Source of the DNA: Penaeus vannamei
Taxonomy: Eukaryota; Arthropoda; Malacostraca; Decapoda; Penaeidae
Assembly: GCF_042767895.1 (NCBI RefSeq)
Contig: NC_091556.1
Coordinates: forward strand, 848,998 to 858,997
Length of the DNA: 10,000 nt
Direction of reading: 5' to 3'
Positions 8,061-10,000 of this stretch are shown piece by piece. Positions within the stretch are counted from its first letter, which is position 1. Each line of letters starts with the position of its first letter. Under the pieces are notes generated by a model. The model saw nothing but the letters and a program-made list of their open reading frames with translations, was not told the origin of the DNA and searched no databases. Made by a program: the position numbers and the translations under genes.

Positions 8061-8395
8061 CACTAGGTCCACGTGCTAATCCAGCTCTTTTCACAGATTG
8101 TTGTTGATGTACTAGTGCACCTACAGTTATGGTCGGTTCAGAGGCGAGGGTGTCAGCCTCTGTCCTTGGTAATGTCTCGTTCGTGCCCCTCGGGACCCTC
8201 AGTGGCGGCCCTCGCCTCTCTGTCGTGGGTGGTCGGCCTCCGATCAGCTCCTCTCGCCGTCTTTATGCGTTCCCGTGTGACACCCCGGTGCCTGCTGATA
8301 CATTCTGGAGTGGATGGGCCGGAGTGAGCCAAAGCCCTTCGACGAACGTTGACGACGGAGAGGAGGCGATCGAAAATCGGGAAGAGGAGGGAAGA
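8060..8395 (+). other. GC-richer block, possibly the 3' tail of a retroelement pol
   Basis: The block is much less AT-rich than both sides. Its frame 8129-8410 is open for 93 codons but has no recognised domain. A neighbouring frame near 8330 reads PKPFDERR-like basic codons, reminiscent of the low-complexity tails of gypsy polyproteins. It ends in a purine tract typical of the internal-region/LTR border. A pol tail of an element related to A is an inference from position only. Confidence 0.3.
8379..8395 (+). other. candidate polypurine tract
   Basis: Seventeen consecutive purines (GGGAAGAGGAGGGAAGA) abut TGTAGTG at 8396. An uninterrupted purine tract touching a TG is the expected border between the internal region and the 3' LTR of a gypsy element. 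No other purine tract in the window meets both conditions so well. Confidence 0.5.
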
Positions 8396-8578
8396 TGTAG
8401 TGAAACATGACCCGCTATGACCCTCTCTGCTGTCAGAGACGTAGCCCGTAGAGTTCCTGATTCCTAACAACGAGTGATTACGTCTGCCTCTCGGCACCTG
8501 AATTTGATTTTAAAGAGACCATTTGACAACCTGGCGACTGTAACATCTTGTGCTTACGTTTTATCTTGTGCTTATGTT

Positions 8579-8773
8579 TTTATGTTCAGTTTGCCTTTTT
8601 TATGTTCAGTTTGCCTTTTTATGTTCAGTTTGCCTTTTTATGTTCGTTTGCCTTTCTTTTGTTCAGTTCGCCTTTTTTATGTTCAGTTGGCCGTTTATGC
8701 TCAGTTTGCCTTTTTATGTTGTTGGCCTTTTTATGTTCAGTTGGCCTTTTAATGTTCAGTTCGCCTTTTATGT
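8579..8773 (+). repeat. ~20 bp tandem repeat, about ten units
   Basis: The unit is close to TATGTTCAGTTTGCCTTTT, with starts near 8581, 8601, 8620, 8640, 8660, 8679, 8697, 8716, 8732 and 8750. The first three or four units are nearly identical and the later ones carry substitutions (TTTG to TTGG or TTCG) and small deletions. All three + frames run through it because the unit lacks stops in some phases; the resulting Phe/Leu/Cys-rich peptides are artefacts. Confidence 0.9.
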
Positions 8774-8842
8774 TTTGTGTGATGTGTGTGCCTGTGTGAA
8801 TCTTTTGTCTTTTATCTAACCCTTATTTTACTTTTTTCACGT

Positions 8843-9229
8843 TTTCTTAAGTTTCCCCATGCTTTCCAGTTTTTCCGTTTTCTTCCTCCTTTATACTATT
8901 GCTTTTAATCTTTTTGTCTCTGTGCTTTTGTTTTACTGTCTTAATCTCTTAGTTATCATTTTACCTTCTCATTGTTTTATCAATTCCTTCAAATACTTGA
9001 AGACATTTTCTTCGATTTTCTTCCGTGGTGACAGTACCCTCTAGCTTTAAAAGGAGCCGCACCCCTTTCTTTCGCTCACTTTCATTTTTCCATGCTGATA
9101 GGCTTAACAACTTGTTCTCGTGCGTTTGCCGTATGACTGAGGTGTGGGTGACTGATTCTCTCTGTTTTACCTGGATTTTTACTGTAAATACGTGGCTAGT
9201 GCACATTTTGTGCATGCATTTGATTAAGA
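8843..9229 (+). repeat. 387 bp direct repeat, copy 2 (likely LTR part)
   Basis: Direct-orientation partner of 3469-3855. Upstream of 8843 the T-rich sequence has no counterpart at copy 1, and downstream of 9229 (GGTAATTG) it diverges at once from copy 1. The repeat therefore appears to be the shared interior of a longer unit, truncated on different sides in the two copies. The longest minus-strand open frame of the window crosses this copy but is broken by a one-base indel in copy 1 (run of four T versus three T near GCGTTT), so it is not conserved. Confidence 0.85.
9046..9054 (+). promoter_or_regulatory. TATA-like box in repeat copy 2
   Basis: TTTAAAAGG, identical to copy 1, followed by AGCCGCACCCCTTTCT and then a pyrimidine-rich stretch. 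The exact conservation of this block, about 50 bases long, contrasts with the diverged bases before it. Confidence 0.45.
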
Positions 9230-9440
9230 GGTAATTGTTACCGAGCCCGACGCACCCACTCCCAGGGACTAAGTTCCACATGAAGGGGGTCCCCCTCCCC
9301 CTCAAAGGGGGAAACCCCCTCCTCCCCCTCCCAAGGGGGAGAGGTTCCTCGCAGACTAATTTCCTAAGGGGTGGAGGGGGAGGGATGAAGGGCAGAAGCG
9401 AGTTCACGAAGCTCCATTGGGGGAGGATGCGCGATCTCTT
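9230..9440. repeat. G5/C5-run block with hairpin and G-quadruplex potential
   Basis: G5 runs at 9285, 9307 and 9335 alternate with C5 runs at 9291, 9297, 9315 and 9324, giving several nested inverted repeats, for example GGGGGTCCCCC at 9285-9295 and TCCCCCT/AGGGGGA around 9296-9312. At 9368-9392 four G runs (4, 5, 3 and 3) with loops of 4, 1 and 5 bases fit the usual quadruplex pattern. No gene is evident. It follows directly on the broken right edge of repeat copy 2. Confidence 0.7.
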
Positions 9441-9827
9441 TAACAATTTGTAAATGTGAGGATAAAATAAATAATGCACTTCAAACATCAATAAAAGTTT
9501 AATTATATGAAATAGGATCATAAATTTATGTTCCGACAACAATAGAAAGGCCGTATAATCAGAAAGATAGAGCAAACTTGTCCGACGGACAGCGAATGGC
9601 TCTGCCAAAGTTAACAAGCGGAAACACGCAATGCGTAAAAAGTCGATATCCGATATTCGTAATTTTTTATTTATGTTATCATGCGATCCAAAATAACGAA
9701 AACATAACATACAATTATCCCACCCCCGCTTATCCGCACGATGTCAATTTTTTTAAATATTTAAAAAATAAACAACACATACCGTCAGTGTGGAGGTACA
9801 AATGAGCTGCGGCGAGGGAGAGACTAG
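9441..9827. other. AT-rich stretch without a gene
   Basis: Mostly A/T, with several AATAAA-like strings (near 9466 and 9491) and one short perfect palindrome (TGTCCGACGGACA, 9579-9591). A long minus-strand open frame (8961-9710) covers much of it. I do not call that a gene because it runs through the LTR-like repeat and the G/C-run block and shows no domain. Confidence 0.5.
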
Positions 9828-10000
9828 TGGAGCCTTTTGTTCTCCGCCGGGTACATAATTTGGAACATGGCCTTAGTCAAGTACCCGGCGAAGTGGTACT
9901 TCCTCCTGCCGAAGCGGGGCACTTTGGTGTTTTTTCCTCCCTCCATTTACGCTCGATCGTATTGGTATGCGCTTTACTCTTGGGGTCAACAAAATTGTAT
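9828..10000 (+). CDS. short open frame continuing past the window edge, unknown
   Basis: A frame opens after TAG at 9825-9827 and remains open to the last base, 57 codons. The first ATG is at 9867-9869 and reads MALVKYPAKWYFLLPKRGTL. The composition is rich in aromatic residues and Lys/Pro and unlike the AT-driven frames nearby, with a balanced base content. I recognise no family. It could be the start of a gene, an exon, another transposon fragment or chance; the 10-bp inverted repeat at 9845-9890 overlaps it. Confidence 0.15.
9845..9890. repeat. 10-bp perfect inverted repeat
   Basis: CGCCGGGTAC at 9845-9854 and GTACCCGGCG at 9881-9890, separated by 26 bases. The arms are GC-rich within AT-rich surroundings. 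It could be a hairpin, a dyad binding site or a subterminal repeat of a small transposon. Confidence 0.6.

Larger units (their letters stand above)
8396..9229 (+). mobile_element. putative 3' LTR, truncated on its right side
   Basis: Starts with TGTAGTG directly after the purine tract. It would contain a unique 180 bp stretch, the ~20 bp tandem array in U3, and repeat copy 2 with its TATA-like box. The right end, including the AATAAA seen after copy 1, is absent, so homology simply stops at 9229. With that missing part the LTR would be about 870 bp. An alternative is a much shorter LTR ending at TTGACA near 8531, just before ACCTGGCGACTG, which could itself be a primer-binding-type sequence. 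I cannot choose between them from one window. Confidence 0.35.

Noticed and set aside
7480..8773. Possible CRISPR array from the regularly spaced repeats
   Set aside because: The repeats are contiguous tandem units without unique spacers, in an animal-type sequence full of LTR retroelement remnants.
8474..8819. Three overlapping Phe/Leu/Cys-rich frames that look like membrane proteins
   Set aside because: They are translations of the 20 bp tandem repeat in all three phases, which lacks stop codons by composition.
8961..9710. Longest open frame of the window, 249 codons on the minus strand
   Set aside because: It runs antisense through repeat copy 2 and the G/C-run block. It shows no domain, and its Pro/Arg/Gly part is simply the translation of homopolymer runs. 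The equivalent frame is broken by an indel in repeat copy 1.

Overview
The window looks like repeat-dense intergenic DNA from an animal nuclear genome. It is AT-rich, has no bacterial-style gene packing, and contains no intact host gene that I can recognise. Most of the interpretable sequence is the decayed remains of two different Ty3/gypsy-type LTR retrotransposons, both on the + strand. From memory their protein motifs resemble gypsy elements of decapod crustaceans, so an arthropod, probably a crustacean, is my best guess. I could not run a search to confirm this.

Layout. 1-299: AT-rich leader with no gene and a weak primer-binding-site-like heptamer near 200. 300-3455: element A, with gag (coiled coil plus capsid-like segment), the C-terminal half of reverse transcriptase, RNase H and most of integrase, all broken by stops and frameshifts and lacking protease and the RT catalytic core. 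3469-3855: copy 1 of a ~387 bp direct repeat with a TATA-like box, followed by a poly(A) signal; it looks like the right-hand part of an LTR. 3856-4540: T-rich sequence with no gene. 4540-5115: a GC-richer, promoter-like island with TATATAAA, inverted CCAAT motifs and AATAAA. 5116-7254: element B, a second and different gypsy pol remnant (RT with YLDD, RNase H, H2C2 zinc finger, DDE integrase, GPY/F-like tail). 7287-8060: a purine tract, then very T-rich sequence holding a ~32 bp tandem repeat. 8060-8395: a GC-richer block ending in a 17-nt all-purine tract directly followed by TGTAGTG, a good candidate for a polypurine tract and LTR start. 8579-8773: about ten copies of a ~20 bp tandem repeat. 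8843-9229: copy 2 of the 387 bp repeat. 9230-9440: runs of G5 and C5 with hairpin and G-quadruplex potential. 9440-10000: AT-rich sequence with a 10-bp inverted repeat and a short frame still open at the window edge.

Nothing here works as a functioning gene set. The pieces record past retrotransposition followed by decay. The most coherent reading is that 8379-9229 is the 3' end of one element (polypurine tract plus most of an LTR), and that 3469-~3900 is the 5'-truncated LTR of element A, brought against its integrase by an internal deletion. I do not see a convincing new biological system. The points most worth checking are the repeat/LTR reconstruction, the promoter-like island and the G/C-run block.
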